Source of the DNA: Chimaeribacter arupi
GTDB taxonomy: Bacteria > Pseudomonadota > Gammaproteobacteria > Enterobacterales > Enterobacteriaceae
Assembly (NCBI RefSeq): GCF_002858805.1
Contig: NZ_PJZI01000010.1
Coordinates: 1 to 64,000 of the forward strand
Direction of reading: 5' to 3'
Length of the DNA: 64,000 nt
Position numbers and translations under genes: made by a program. Under the pieces are notes generated by a model that ran no database searches, was not told where the DNA came from, and saw only the letters and a list, made by a program, of their open reading frames with translations. Positions 1 to 8,762 of this stretch are shown one piece after another; position 1 is the first letter of the stretch, and every line of letters begins with the position of its first letter.

Positions 1-127
1 AAGGTATCCTCTCTCAGGCTGCGAGGATTTTCCGGTCACCCGAAGGTGTTTCTCTCAGACCGGTGAAACGTTAGCTGGCAGTCACCCTAAGGCGTTTCTC
101 TCAGACTGCTGAAACTTTAGCTGGCTG
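1..127. repeat. 46-bp tandem direct repeats at the window edge
   Basis: Two copies of a 46-bp unit lie at 36-81 and 82-127. They share TTTCTCTCAGAC, TGAAAC and TTAGCTGGC blocks with few differences. A third, degenerate copy precedes them and runs off the left edge. They lie downstream of topB in ICE DNA. The function is unknown; a protein-binding array or part of a longer intergenic repeat tract is possible. Confidence 0.7.
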
Positions 128-202
128 TGAAAAACAGCGGTAAGCACTGTTGATTTTTAAACCAAACAAGCCTGGTGTCAACCCATAAAACCAGAAATGA
201 AA

Positions 203-235
203 ACGGCGCTGCATATGCAACGCCGTGGGGGCTGT
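203..235 (-). terminator. Probable terminator downstream of topB
   Basis: A near-perfect palindrome at 203-226 (arms ACGGCG and CGCCGT around TGCATATGCA) is followed, on the minus strand, by TTTTCATTTC. It lies about 230 bp beyond the topB stop. Apart from this hairpin, the 128-461 stretch shows no convincing gene on either strand. Confidence 0.5.
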
Positions 236-461
236 ACCAGACCTTAATGTATCTCACTACTCCGGGGATCCGTTCCCGACGCGATTTTCACGGAGCGCAT
301 GCGTCTTACAGTTCCTGCCAGATGTGCGATGGCAGACCGTCGTGCCGGTTGCCAGATTAATCCCGTTAAAGTTAAGCTGGCTGCCTCCGGCAAAGGGGTA
401 CATATCGAAGCGTAGTCACATTAGCAGAACCCGGCCCGGGGTTGTACAGTGAAATAACTCA

Positions 462-2483
462 TCACTGTGCGGATGATTCTGTTTTTGTCCCTGATGCTGC
501 TTTTTTGCGCTTTGTGGTCTTTTTCCCGTTGGTGTTAATAATACCTTTGCAGTCTGGGTAACGCACGCAACCCCAAAAATCTCCTTTCTTACCTTTGCGT
601 TTACGTGTGGGCCCTTTGCATAACGGACAAGGGGGCGTGACGGGAGCGGTGATTTTCACACTGTCCTGGCGGCCTTTTTCGACAAGGTGACGGGTCCACT
701 GCAGCTGCTTTTGCATAAAGACCGCAAGCGACATTTTCCCCTGCGAAATATCATCCAGTGCCTGCTCCCATAATGCGGTCATGCCCGGGCTCGTCAGCGT
801 TTCCGGCAGGGCCGCAATCAGCTCCCGGGCCATCTGCGTTGAGTGGATGTGCTTCCCTTTTTTCTCCAGATAGTGTCGTTTGAAGAGGGTTTCGAGTACT
901 GCCGCACGCGTCGCCTCTGTGCCCAGACCTGCGTTATCACGCAGCACTTTCTTGAGCTTCGGGTCACTGACGAAACTGGCCGCGTTCTTCATGGCAGCAA
1001 TCAACGTCCCCTCCGTGAACGGTTTAGGCGGACTGGTTTTCATATCTTTAACCTCAGAACCGGTGACAGCGCAAATATCCCCTTTTGCCAGCGCCGGCAG
1101 CGCCATACTGTCACCGTCGACGTCCTCTTCATCGTCATCTTTTTCAGCCTGGAACAATGACTTCCAGCCCGTCACCACACCGACTTTCCCGCGTGTACGG
1201 AACAGCTGACCACCGATATTGAAAGACGCCTCCGTCACGTCAGATTCCTGCAGCGGAAGGAACTGGGCGAAATAATGCTGGCGAATCAGATGGTAGACCT
1301 TCAGCTCATCGGCGCTGAGGCGCGACAAATCAAATGCCTGTCGGGTGGGAATGATGGCATGGTGCGCGGTGATTTTCTTGTCATTCCAGACACGCGAGAC
1401 AAACTTCCTGTCCAGCTGATTCAGTACCGGGGCCACAGCGGGATCGGATTTTGCCACTGCCGCCAGAACGTCGGGTATTTCCTGCTGCATCGAAGTTGGA
1501 AGGAAACCGCAATCTGTCCGGGGGTAGGTGGTCGCTTTGTGGGTTTCGTAGAGGGATTGGGCAATGGCGAGCACATCATTTGCGCCCATGCCGAACTTTC
1601 GGGAGCAGACCTGCTGAAGGGTGCCCAGGTCAAAACAGAGGGGGGCCGCCGTTTTTTCCCGCTTCTGTGTTACCTCCAGTACCACAGCCCTGCCCTGCTG
1701 CTGACACAACTGCCCCACCGCCCGGGCGGCCTGGGGATTGATGCAACGCTTTTCCTCATCACAGTACTGCTCAACGGGCACCCAGACTGCCCGGAACCGG
1801 ACGCCCTCTTTTTCAATAAGCGCATGTACCTGCCACCAGGGCTTTGGCACGAAGGATGTGATTTCATTATCCCTGTTAACCACCATAGCAAGCGTCGGCG
1901 TCTGTACCCGCCCGACGGACAGCACTTCTGACACCCCTGAGTCACGGGCCTTAAGGGTATAAAGACGCGTCAGGTTCATGCCAATGAGCCAGTCCGCCTG
2001 GCTCCTGCCCTTGCCGGCATCATACAGCAGGGCTGTTTTTTCCCCCGGAAGAATACTGCTAAGTGCTTCCTTCACACTGGCCTCATCCAGGGCTGACAAC
2101 CAGAGCCGGCGTACCGCGCCACTGTAGCGGCAGTATTCCATCAGCTCACGAGCGATCACCTCGCCCTCGCGGTCGGCATCGGTTGCGATGACCACTTCAG
2201 ACGCCTTTTTGAGCAGCTTACTGATAACGGTGAACTGCGATTTTGTCTGCTCTTTAACGACCATTTTCCAGGCCTCAGGCAGCACAGGCAGAACATCGGC
2301 ACGCCATGGCCTGCCATACTGCTCGCCATAGGCTTCAGGGCTGGCAGTTTCGAGTAAATGGCCGACCGCCCAGGTCACAACGATGTTACCGCCGCTGATA
2401 AATCCCTGCTCACGCTTGCTGATACCCAGCACGCGGGCAATATCCTTTGCCTGGGAGGGTTTTTCACACAGAAAGAGTTGCAT
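462..2483 (-). CDS. topB: DNA topoisomerase III (ICE-encoded)
   Basis: Type IA topoisomerase of 673 residues. It cuts one strand through a 5'-phosphotyrosine, decatenates DNA, and probably assists replication or transfer of the element. The N-terminal Toprim domain starts MQLFLCEKPSQAKD and has DADREGE at about 102-108. The core has SVGRVQTPTL near 189-198, and the active-site tyrosine is in TTYPRTDCGF (Tyr320, matching Tyr328 of E. coli TopB). The C-terminus holds a zinc ribbon (CPLC...C...C) and a lysine-rich tail. ICEs of this class regularly carry their own TopB. The gene follows the lipoprotein gene by 15 bp, so it is probably cotranscribed. The family call is firm; the exact role in the element is inferred. 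Confidence 0.95.
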   Translation of the reverse strand: MQLFLCEKPSQAKDIARVLGISKREQGFISGGNIVVTWAVGHLLETASPEAYGEQYGRPWRADVLPVLPEAWKMVVKEQTKSQFTVISKLLKKASEVVIATDADREGEVIARELMEYCRYSGAVRRLWLSALDEASVKEALSSILPGEKTALLYDAGKGRSQADWLIGMNLTRLYTLKARDSGVSEVLSVGRVQTPTLAMVVNRDNEITSFVPKPWWQVHALIEKEGVRFRAVWVPVEQYCDEEKRCINPQAARAVGQLCQQQGRAVVLEVTQKREKTAAPLCFDLGTLQQVCSRKFGMGANDVLAIAQSLYETHKATTYPRTDCGFLPTSMQQEIPDVLAAVAKSDPAVAPVLNQLDRKFVSRVWNDKKITAHHAIIPTRQAFDLSRLSADELKVYHLIRQHYFAQFLPLQESDVTEASFNIGGQLFRTRGKVGVVTGWKSLFQAEKDDDEEDVDGDSMALPALAKGDICAVTGSEVKDMKTSPPKPFTEGTLIAAMKNAASFVSDPKLKKVLRDNAGLGTEATRAAVLETLFKRHYLEKKGKHIHSTQMARELIAALPETLTSPGMTALWEQALDDISQGKMSLAVFMQKQLQWTRHLVEKGRQDSVKITAPVTPPCPLCKGPTRKRKGKKGDFWGCVRYPDCKGIINTNGKKTTKRKKAASGTKTESSAQ

Positions 2484-2498
2484 GTGTTGCCTCCCGCA

Positions 2499-3053
2499 TC
2501 AGCGTTTTTCACCCGCCGCAACAGCGCGGACATCATTCATCAGCTTCGTGACGCCGGACCCGGCCAGACGCTGTGATGATGATGAGCGATAGACAACATA
2601 GAGCCTGCTGCCGGACCCGTTTTTCTCGATTTCGATATCCAGGTGATCACGTCCGTTCCAGTCGGAGCCCATTTTGTAGTAGCTGCCCGGCATGGCGTCC
2701 CAGACGGGATGCGCATCATCTTCTGCCGCCGCTTTCCAGTCCCCGTCATTTGCGGCCTGCCGCAGTGCCTCAAGCTCCTGTGTGGAGATAAATTTGTAAT
2801 GGCGCTTCAGGCGGGCCGCCGCGGTATCCACATCGACCGGCACGGAGAACGTTTTATCGACGGACTGCATGGCCTGTTGCCCCGCCGGGCTCATCAGCGG
2901 CATCCCGCCACTTTCTCCGCTGTCGTTGCCGCCTAACGTTTTTGTCAGGTTCGCAGCGGTATCGCTGACCTGTTTATTAATCGCAGCCCAGTCCGTTGTT
3001 GCGCATCCGCTCAGTAAAAAGAAGGAGGTGAGGAGGAACACAGGGCGAATCAT
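2499..3053 (-). CDS. ICE lipoprotein of unknown function
   Basis: A 184-residue protein with a lipoprotein signal peptide: MIRPVFLLTSFFLLSGCATT, with the lipobox LSGC placing the modified cysteine at residue 17. The mature part is about 165 residues, polar, with no further membrane segment. Export and attachment to the outer or inner membrane are inferred. The ribosome-binding site AGGAGGAG overlaps the stop region of the upstream PFL_4669-type gene, so the two are translationally linked. Its position between that gene and topB suggests a part in the element's life cycle or cell-envelope contact, but I do not recognise the family. Confidence 0.8.
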   Translation of the reverse strand: MIRPVFLLTSFFLLSGCATTDWAAINKQVSDTAANLTKTLGGNDSGESGGMPLMSPAGQQAMQSVDKTFSVPVDVDTAAARLKRHYKFISTQELEALRQAANDGDWKAAAEDDAHPVWDAMPGSYYKMGSDWNGRDHLDIEIEKNGSGSRLYVVYRSSSSQRLAGSGVTKLMNDVRAVAAGEKR

Positions 3054-3054
3054 A

Positions 3055-3768
3055 TTATTTCTCCTCCTGAACGGCTTTTCTCAGAGGTGGAGAAAAGGAA
3101 GAGCGTTTCTTACCAGTAAGAATGTCAGTATCGGGCATGCCCAGTTTTTCTATTGCCTGTTGTGCTTCTTTAGTCTGGATTGCTATGTCAGCACGGTTAA
3201 CCTTGACGGTTCGATAAAGGCGTAGCACACCATATACTTTTCTGATTAAGTGAGCGCAATGGCTCAGTAGTTCATCGCGACGGTTGCGGGATATGAGACC
3301 GTAATGAGCCGCCTGGAATGCTTTAAGGGCCATCTGGTCATATCCGACGAGTACCCATACACATCTGTAACCCAGCGGAGAACGACTGTATACGCCTATA
3401 TTAAGTGGAGACGAGGAGGCAATGTCAGAAAATGAAACAGCAGGGGGAACTGATTTCAATATGACCTCAAGTTCTTCTACCCGGCTTTTGATATGTTCTC
3501 CAGCTTCATTCAAAAGCGTTTCAACCCTGAACATCGCCTCATCTGCCCATGGGTTATCTGCCAGGGAATCCTGATAAATAATTCCTGAGCGCTTAATAGC
3601 CTGGGGCATACTCATGATGGCATGCTTAACTTTCTTTACACCCTCCTTCGCCTGAGCCTGCGGGCGGCCTTCCCAGAGACGGATAGCATAGTTTGAGTGG
3701 ATCTCGATTTTCAGGGAGGATGTGAGTCCGCCCGGTTTATCGCTTCGCGTTTCATTTTCAGTGGTCAT
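3055..3768 (-). CDS. PFL_4669-family ICE protein (TIGR03761-like)
   Basis: A 237-residue soluble protein resembling the conserved ICE family named after PFL_4669. The supporting stretches are the N-terminal SSLKIEIHSNYAIRLWEGR segment, MSMPQAIKRSGIIYQDS, and WADEAMFRVETLL. The biochemical function of the family is not known; its members sit in the replication/maintenance block of SPI-7-like ICEs. A good Shine-Dalgarno (AGGAGATG) precedes the ATG. The 416-bp upstream region contains the 36-bp tandem repeats, which could regulate this gene or act as an origin. The identification is from memory and moderately sure. Confidence 0.75.
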   Translation of the reverse strand: MTTENETRSDKPGGLTSSLKIEIHSNYAIRLWEGRPQAQAKEGVKKVKHAIMSMPQAIKRSGIIYQDSLADNPWADEAMFRVETLLNEAGEHIKSRVEELEVILKSVPPAVSFSDIASSSPLNIGVYSRSPLGYRCVWVLVGYDQMALKAFQAAHYGLISRNRRDELLSHCAHLIRKVYGVLRLYRTVKVNRADIAIQTKEAQQAIEKLGMPDTDILTGKKRSSFSPPLRKAVQEEK

Positions 3769-4184
3769 GAAATCATCTCCTGTAAGATCCCGGTCAGGTT
3801 CGACCTGAGTCAGTGATACTCTTCAGGCAGGAGCTTGGGGACAACTAGAAACCAGATCCCTAATCTCGGAAATTCACTTATATGGCTTCATAGCGGGCTG
3901 GCTCAGGGCGTTGAAGTAGTCAGTTATATAGAATGACACCTCAAACTGCTTAAAAATCAAAAGATAAAATCCTTTCATGTTTTACTCAAACCAGACCCAT
4001 ACAGTGCTGTACATTTTTTATCCGCCGCTGCCACTCGCAGCACTGTTTGCTTTTTAACCACTGCTGCCACTCGCAGCACCGATTACTTTTTAACCACTGC
4101 TACCACTCGCAGCACCGATTGCTTTTTAACCACTGCTGCCACTCGCAGCGGTGGTTGTTTTTTAACCTCCGGTTCTAGAAGTAG
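3769..4184. other. Gene-free region holding the ICE tandem repeats
   Basis: There is no supportable coding sequence between the PFL_4669-type gene and the STY4528-type gene. The part next to the PFL_4669-type start (3769-4010) is AT-rich and probably contains its promoter. The remainder is the four-copy repeat array listed separately. The layout resembles an iteron-type replication or partition region, but no DnaA box was identified. Confidence 0.6.
4015..4158. repeat. Four tandem 36-bp repeats with internal dyad (candidate iterons)
   Basis: Units begin at 4015, 4051, 4087 and 4123, exactly 36 bp apart. Each has the form TTTTTAACCACTGCTGCC followed by ACTCGCAGCACCGATTGC, with a few substitutions. 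Each contains the inverted repeat GCTGC-CACTC-GCAGC (the third has GCTAC). The last unit is altered at its end (CGGTGGTTG). The array starts 26 bp past the stop of the STY4528-type replication gene. Regular spacing, a dyad and T/A-rich blocks fit replication-protein or ParB binding sites. The origin role is an inference. Confidence 0.85.
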
Positions 4185-5423
4185 CTATCTATCGTTTAGC
4201 TTTCTACGAATATCTCTAACCAAATTTCGTATGTTCTCTTCCGATACAGGATGGACAGAAGAACGTGGTTCTGGCTTCCACAGCTGTTGTTCAGGACGCT
4301 GAGCATTTTTTTGCACGGCACTCTCAGGCGAATCATCAGCCTGACGGGGCGCGTATAACCTGCCCTCACGGGCCTTTTTCATTACGGCCAGCAACCAGCC
4401 AACCGGGTTGCTGAGCTGCTGGCGTGCCATCACCTTTTGCAGGCTGAGCAGCACAAGTTGTGCCTGTTCTTCAGGCAGCGCCTGCAGCTGGGCGGTCAGC
4501 ATGGCAATATCTTCTGCCGGCACAAGTTCATGCAAACTGTCGGGAAGCACAGGTTTACCCGGTACGTACGTATTTTTATTCACACTGTGTGTGATACTAC
4601 GTACGTAATGGTTCGGTTTCCGAACCCGGTCATAACTGCCTGTTTTTACTGGCAGTACGGATTCCGAACTCAGTGAATTGTTGTATCTTTCTGGGCTGAG
4701 TTCGGTATCCGAACCCTGTTTTTTAGCGATGATTCCTGGCCGTTTATGACTGAGTTCGGTTTCCGAACCCGGTGCGGGACGGGGTATTCGGTGATGATGT
4801 TTCGCCATCTGGCTGGGCGTCTGTGGGCGGTCCAGACGCGATTCGATCAGCGCAAGATGGCTGCGATAATGGCGCATGGTGGGGTCGTTTTTTATATCGT
4901 CGAGCACTTCGCGGGCGGTCTGGCTGATAGTCCGGTTTTTACTCAGGCAGGCATCCGCCACCGTATCAAGGAAGCGGGGGTCGAGCGTTTCCGCATCGCT
5001 GAACGTCAGGGGCTCATCGTGCTGAGCATAGATATTCCCCCGCACCCGCCCTTTATCATCCCGCACGCGTTTACAGAGGCTGAGCCAGCCGGTTATTCGT
5101 AGCATAAGCAGGACGCGGCTTACCGTTTCCCTTGAGGCTTTCCCCTTTCCGGGTGAGGCAAGCTGCAGTTGCAGTTCGTCATAGCTGGGGAAAACTGCCC
5201 CCTCATTATTTTGTGCATACAGCCGGATCATCATCCAGCCCATCTTGTCCAGTGGTGACAACCGCGTGTCGAGCAACAGCCGGCGGGGAATGGAATCATG
5301 CACATTTCCGGTAAACAGCAGGCCGTTACGTATCCTGCCATCATCCCGCCGGGGTCTGGCCGCAAGGCGGGCATTCATTTTATCCAGCGTATAAGCAATC
5401 AGGCTTTCTGCAGGCAGACTCAT
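4185..5423 (-). CDS. STY4528-type pathogenicity-island replication protein
   Basis: A 412-residue protein resembling the STY4528 family of SPI-7-like islands, annotated in that family as replication-related. The N-terminal half (about 1-140) has the conserved features: MSLPAESLIAYTLDKMNARL, LLLDTRLSPLDKMGWMMIRL, and a winged-helix-like stretch around SRETVSRVLLMLRITGWLSL that probably binds DNA. The middle (about 200-290) is low-complexity and polar. The C-terminal part (about 300-380) is helical, with NPVGWLLAVMKKAREG. The adjacent 36-bp repeats are natural candidates for its binding site. Start ATG follows GGAAAAATA. Family assignment is moderately sure; direct origin binding is inferred. 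Confidence 0.8.
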   Translation of the reverse strand: MSLPAESLIAYTLDKMNARLAARPRRDDGRIRNGLLFTGNVHDSIPRRLLLDTRLSPLDKMGWMMIRLYAQNNEGAVFPSYDELQLQLASPGKGKASRETVSRVLLMLRITGWLSLCKRVRDDKGRVRGNIYAQHDEPLTFSDAETLDPRFLDTVADACLSKNRTISQTAREVLDDIKNDPTMRHYRSHLALIESRLDRPQTPSQMAKHHHRIPRPAPGSETELSHKRPGIIAKKQGSDTELSPERYNNSLSSESVLPVKTGSYDRVRKPNHYVRSITHSVNKNTYVPGKPVLPDSLHELVPAEDIAMLTAQLQALPEEQAQLVLLSLQKVMARQQLSNPVGWLLAVMKKAREGRLYAPRQADDSPESAVQKNAQRPEQQLWKPEPRSSVHPVSEENIRNLVRDIRRKLNDR

Positions 5424-5480
5424 TATTTTTCCTTTTCGGCCGCCATCACGGCCGTTCTGAACTGTCAGTATGCTTAGTAA

Positions 5481-5500
5481 TGCACCCGCGTACGGGTGCA
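5481..5500. other. Stem-loop between ParE-like and STY4528-type genes
   Basis: TGCACCCG-CGTA-CGGGTGCA is a perfect 8-bp stem with a 4-base loop in the 99-bp gap between the two minus-strand ICE genes. It lacks a T-tract. It could be an attenuator, an operator or an mRNA-processing hairpin. Confidence 0.6.
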
Positions 5501-5522
5501 GGGTAAACAGGCTGTCATGCTG

Positions 5523-5771
5523 CTATTTCCGTATGGCGCTGTTATAGCGTTCGTGGCTGAGAAGAAGCCATGTCCGGCCTTCGTTGCGACTCAGCAAACG
5601 CCAGAACGGGCCGAGATCGATTTTGTAGTAACCGCAGCCTTTCTCATCGAGCCGGGTGTAATTACGCGCCCCCTGCCGGAAACGGCGAACCTGACGTAAC
5701 GCCTTCTGACAGCATTGCGGCGGCGTACCATGGGGAGCCCGCAGGCCCGGCGCAACCATCCTGTATTTCAT
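5523..5771 (-). CDS. ParE-like small protein (ICE-borne)
   Basis: An 82-residue basic protein resembling the ParE-toxin-like proteins found at this position in SPI-7-type ICEs. The RelE/ParE-like core is seen in ...YTRLDEKGCGYYKIDLGPFWRLLSRNEGRTW..., ending LLLSHERYNSAIRK. Its start overlaps the end of the DUF2857 gene by 4 bp (ATGA), so the two are translationally coupled. No separate ParD-type antitoxin is seen beside it. It may act as a regulator or with DUF2857 as partner rather than as a free toxin. The fold call is moderately sure; activity is unknown. Confidence 0.75.
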   Translation of the reverse strand: MKYRMVAPGLRAPHGTPPQCCQKALRQVRRFRQGARNYTRLDEKGCGYYKIDLGPFWRLLSRNEGRTWLLLSHERYNSAIRK

Positions 5772-6358
5772 GCCGTCTTCCTTACCGGCGTTCGTGCCGG
5801 AGAAGGCTGCCGGGTTTTGTGCCAGCCGCGGACGGCATGCCAGACGGACGTCAGCGAGACGTTCATCTGTTCTGCAGCCAGCATCATTACGTCCAGCCCG
5901 TCAGCACTTTCCGCATCTTCAACGCCGGACTTTTGCCACTGACGCCACAGGGCGGCGTTTTCCTCATCACCCAGTGCGTTACCGCGCCCCGGCCGGACAT
6001 CGATACCGGCAATACGACGGCGGGCCGCCACGTCCGTACTGGAGAGCCCGAAGTAATTGGCCATCAGTTCAATGGAGCCGCCCAGCGCCAGCGCCCGATC
6101 GATACGCTGGAGTCGTTTCTGTTCCGTCCGGGCCTGCTGCAGCATGCGCACCAGATTGCCGTGATTGATGCCCACACTGATGATCGACACCTCACTGCCG
6201 GAAAGGTAGTGAAGCTCTTCGAGCGAGAGCCCCTGCAGCATCTGCATTTCCTCGCGGTTCAGTCCCAGCGATTCGCAGCGGCGCAGATAGCCACTTCTGA
6301 GATCCATAACCAGCTGCATCAGCAATCCGTTGGCAGCCTGAGATAAACTGTTCATCAT
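5768..6358 (-). CDS. DUF2857 domain protein (STY4526-like)
   Basis: A 196-residue protein matching the DUF2857 family of ICE proteins as remembered. It has an N-terminal helical part (NGLLMQLVMDLRSGYLRRCE), a central segment LALGGSIELMANYFGLSST, and a C-terminal helical part that may be DNA-binding (VSLTSVWHAVRGWHKTR). DUF2857 proteins have been linked to FlhC-like transcription activators in related elements, so a regulatory job is plausible but not shown here. It starts with two consecutive ATGs; the first is used here. It lies 6 bp after DUF2786 and overlaps the ParE-like gene by 4 bp. Confidence 0.8.
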   Translation of the reverse strand: MMNSLSQAANGLLMQLVMDLRSGYLRRCESLGLNREEMQMLQGLSLEELHYLSGSEVSIISVGINHGNLVRMLQQARTEQKRLQRIDRALALGGSIELMANYFGLSSTDVAARRRIAGIDVRPGRGNALGDEENAALWRQWQKSGVEDAESADGLDVMMLAAEQMNVSLTSVWHAVRGWHKTRQPSPARTPVRKTA

Positions 6359-6364
6359 TCCCCC

Positions 6365-7078
6365 TTAATCCTGACGGTAACCAATGGCTGCCGGACCCCG
6401 GCCGCTGACACCATGATGAATACGGGCATTTTGTCCGGCTTCATACCCCTGATAACGTGCTGTATCCGCCCCGCGGCAGGCTTTCAGTTCACGGGTTGTG
6501 ACTGTTTTCATACTGCGGCTTTCCAGCCAGTGGCTCATCACCTGCTCCTCCTCGCTGCTGATGTCAGTTGCCGATATCACCTCACGCACCCCACATACCC
6601 AGCCGTCACGGAACTGCTCCGCTCTCGCCCGGCGTGTGGCCAGTTTCAGCCGCTTACTCTGGGTTTTGAGATAAGAATTTGTGGCATCTTTCAGCTGGCG
6701 CGTCAGCACATCAAAGGCATAGGCTGCTATCTCAGGTTTTTCACTGAATCCGTAAAAGGTTACCGAACGGCGATACCCGGCAGAGGTCTGACGCCATGAG
6801 TAATAAGCGCGGCAGCCAAAGGCATGACAGACGCCCCGGACAAGGGTCACCATCCATTCCGGAACTTTTTCAGCATCCGAAGGGGCCGTGCGGGAAGACG
6901 CCTCGCGCACAGATGTAAGACTGGCGTCAAGCTCGCTGATACCGTATCTGGCCATCAGCTTCTGGGCACGCTGCAGGGCCAGTCCTGCCTCATGGGCATT
7001 ACTGTTGCTGCGGCCCAGCTTCAGCAGTTTCCTGACAAGATTCAGCAGTCGCAACTGTCGCTGTGAGTTATTCATCAC
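6365..7078 (-). CDS. DUF2786 domain protein
   Basis: A 237-residue protein. The N-terminal DUF2786 helical domain is visible at about 8-50 (LLNLVRKLLKLGRSNSNAHE, then ALQRAQKLMARYGIS). A second region at about 80-200 (ACGCRAYY-like HAFGCRAYYSW, then FYGFSEKPEIAAYAFDVL) matches the domain that usually accompanies it. Family function is unknown, though it is common in phages and ICEs. The C-terminus is Arg/Gly-rich (ARIHHGVSGRGPAAIGYRQD). Its start overlaps the parB end by 11 bp, placing it in the parA-dnaB-parB operon. Confidence 0.8.
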   Translation of the reverse strand: MMNNSQRQLRLLNLVRKLLKLGRSNSNAHEAGLALQRAQKLMARYGISELDASLTSVREASSRTAPSDAEKVPEWMVTLVRGVCHAFGCRAYYSWRQTSAGYRRSVTFYGFSEKPEIAAYAFDVLTRQLKDATNSYLKTQSKRLKLATRRARAEQFRDGWVCGVREVISATDISSEEEQVMSHWLESRSMKTVTTRELKACRGADTARYQGYEAGQNARIHHGVSGRGPAAIGYRQD

Positions 7079-8762
7079 TGTTATCCTCCCCGTACGTCAG
7101 ACCGCGTTGCAGCTCCCGAAGACGGCGCATAACGCGCATCAGGCGCAGCAGTTTCAGAGCATCTTCATCTGTCAGTGCAGGTGCTTCCCCCTCACCCGGG
7201 CCGCCGGTGAAAAGCTCCGGCAGACCACACACTCCTGCCGCAGGATGCAGCGCAGGCGCTTCGCCGGTCAGGCCCAGCAGAAATGCGGCGGCTTCAGAAC
7301 ACACCTCACCTGCCCCGACGTAACCGGCAGACATGTCATTGTCGCGTTGCGGAAGAATTTCATCTTCGCAGCCAAGGACCTCACCCAGCTCCCAGGCCAG
7401 ACGAAAAGCGGTATTCTGCAGGTGTTCGATATCGTCCTGATGGGCCGGCACATGCCAGATGCTGTCATTAGTCACTGGCGCGTCATCCTGCAGGACAACT
7501 TCAGGTTCTGGTGTTAAAAGAGAAAGCAGGCCATCCTCCCCATTGTCCTCTTCTCCACCATTCTCTTCTCCGTACCCATCGGAGAGGGTAACCAGCCCGC
7601 TAACATCCCCGCTCTCACCTGAAATGACCGGCGCGGCACCGTACATATCTGGCTGAACCTCATGCCGGGGGGGCTGTTTATCCAGTTTTTCAGGTGGGGT
7701 ATTATCCGGGGCGGGCGTTACCGGCTCTCCTGAGATTTCACGACGTGGACTGGAGAAAGGCTGCGCGACCTCAACAGACTTCTGCGCCGGTGTGGCCTGA
7801 CCTGCAGAGTCAGCGGTGACGAGGCTGTTTACGGGAGGGATGGACACCGGTTCTGGATCGCCGAAGTGATGTCTGCGGTTACGTTCTTTAGGATCCAGTT
7901 CCATCATCCAGCGGTCATAATCCAGCTCCGGATGGGGCAGCGCATGCAGTAAATCACCAATTAATTCATCGCGAAACATCTCAAGAGACCACAGTTCCGG
8001 TGAGTTGAAACGGCCACAACACTGGCCAAAAACGTCGCTGAAGGATTTGTCGCCTGTGTCTGAAATCAGGCAAAACTCATCCCACACGCGTTCAGCATCA
8101 TGCCGGAGCGCCAGCAGCGCCGTTATCTGAGGCCTGCCGAGCCCGGACTCAAGCAGGTCTGGGATCCACGGAAAAAGATATTTCAGTGCATCTTCCATAC
8201 GGCTGATAGTTGAATTATGTACCGGCAGACCTTCACGGGTCAGAAGCTCTGACAACTGTCGTAAAGAGACTGGCTTTCCTAACTGCTCTTCATATATAGA
8301 GCGGGCTTTGTGGATCCCCTGCGCTTTTTCAATAAAACTCAGTTCCCCGCGCACTTCATTCTCTGCCAGATGGCCGATAACACACTGCAGCCGTCCCGGC
8401 CACGGCTTGAACAACACATGGACACGGAAAAAACGGTCTTCTCCGGTCTCCTGCCACAGTTCTGACAGGATCTGATAACGTGTATTACCACCGTCGCTGA
8501 AGATGTACATATCGGGCTCACCATCCGGGTCACGGGTGACTTTGGGTACGGTGTCCAGCCCGCGCGAACGGATGGAAGCCTTGATATCGTCATAACGCGG
8601 ATTGCGTGATGTTCGCGGATTATCAGGATTCGGGCTTAACTGGTCGAGCGTCAGGACCATGGGCATTTCAGCCGCCGGCATGACGCTGATATTGCCGGCC
8701 GCCTGCGACTGGCGTCCGGGCTGCAGCATGGCAGCCCCCACATTAGAACTTTTACGGCTCAT
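7068..8762 (-). CDS. ParB-family partition/nuclease-like protein
   Basis: A 564-residue protein. The N-terminal ParB/Srx-type domain lies at about 35-160: LTLDQLSPNPDNPRTSRNPR, then GGNTRYQILSELW, with the conserved GxxRxxA-like turn modified to GGNTRYQIL. A helix-turn-helix-like segment follows (LRQLSELLTREGLPVHNSTI, then SRMEDALKYL). After about residue 290 the protein is a long acidic low-complexity linker (PVTPAPDNTPPEKL, EENGGEEDNGEDGL) before a short conserved C-terminus. It presumably works with the ParA encoded two genes upstream to segregate the excised element. It overlaps dnaB by 4 bp. It is much longer than chromosomal ParB (about 300 residues), which is usual for this ICE family. 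Confidence 0.85.
   Translation of the reverse strand: MSRKSSNVGAAMLQPGRQSQAAGNISVMPAAEMPMVLTLDQLSPNPDNPRTSRNPRYDDIKASIRSRGLDTVPKVTRDPDGEPDMYIFSDGGNTRYQILSELWQETGEDRFFRVHVLFKPWPGRLQCVIGHLAENEVRGELSFIEKAQGIHKARSIYEEQLGKPVSLRQLSELLTREGLPVHNSTISRMEDALKYLFPWIPDLLESGLGRPQITALLALRHDAERVWDEFCLISDTGDKSFSDVFGQCCGRFNSPELWSLEMFRDELIGDLLHALPHPELDYDRWMMELDPKERNRRHHFGDPEPVSIPPVNSLVTADSAGQATPAQKSVEVAQPFSSPRREISGEPVTPAPDNTPPEKLDKQPPRHEVQPDMYGAAPVISGESGDVSGLVTLSDGYGEENGGEEDNGEDGLLSLLTPEPEVVLQDDAPVTNDSIWHVPAHQDDIEHLQNTAFRLAWELGEVLGCEDEILPQRDNDMSAGYVGAGEVCSEAAAFLLGLTGEAPALHPAAGVCGLPELFTGGPGEGEAPALTDEDALKLLRLMRVMRRLRELQRGLTYGEDNSDE

Noticed and set aside
257..403. 48-codon minus-strand frame beginning MYPFAGGSQLNFNGINL downstream of topB
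   Set aside because: It looks protein-like in its first half but lacks an RBS and any recognised family; not enough to call a gene.
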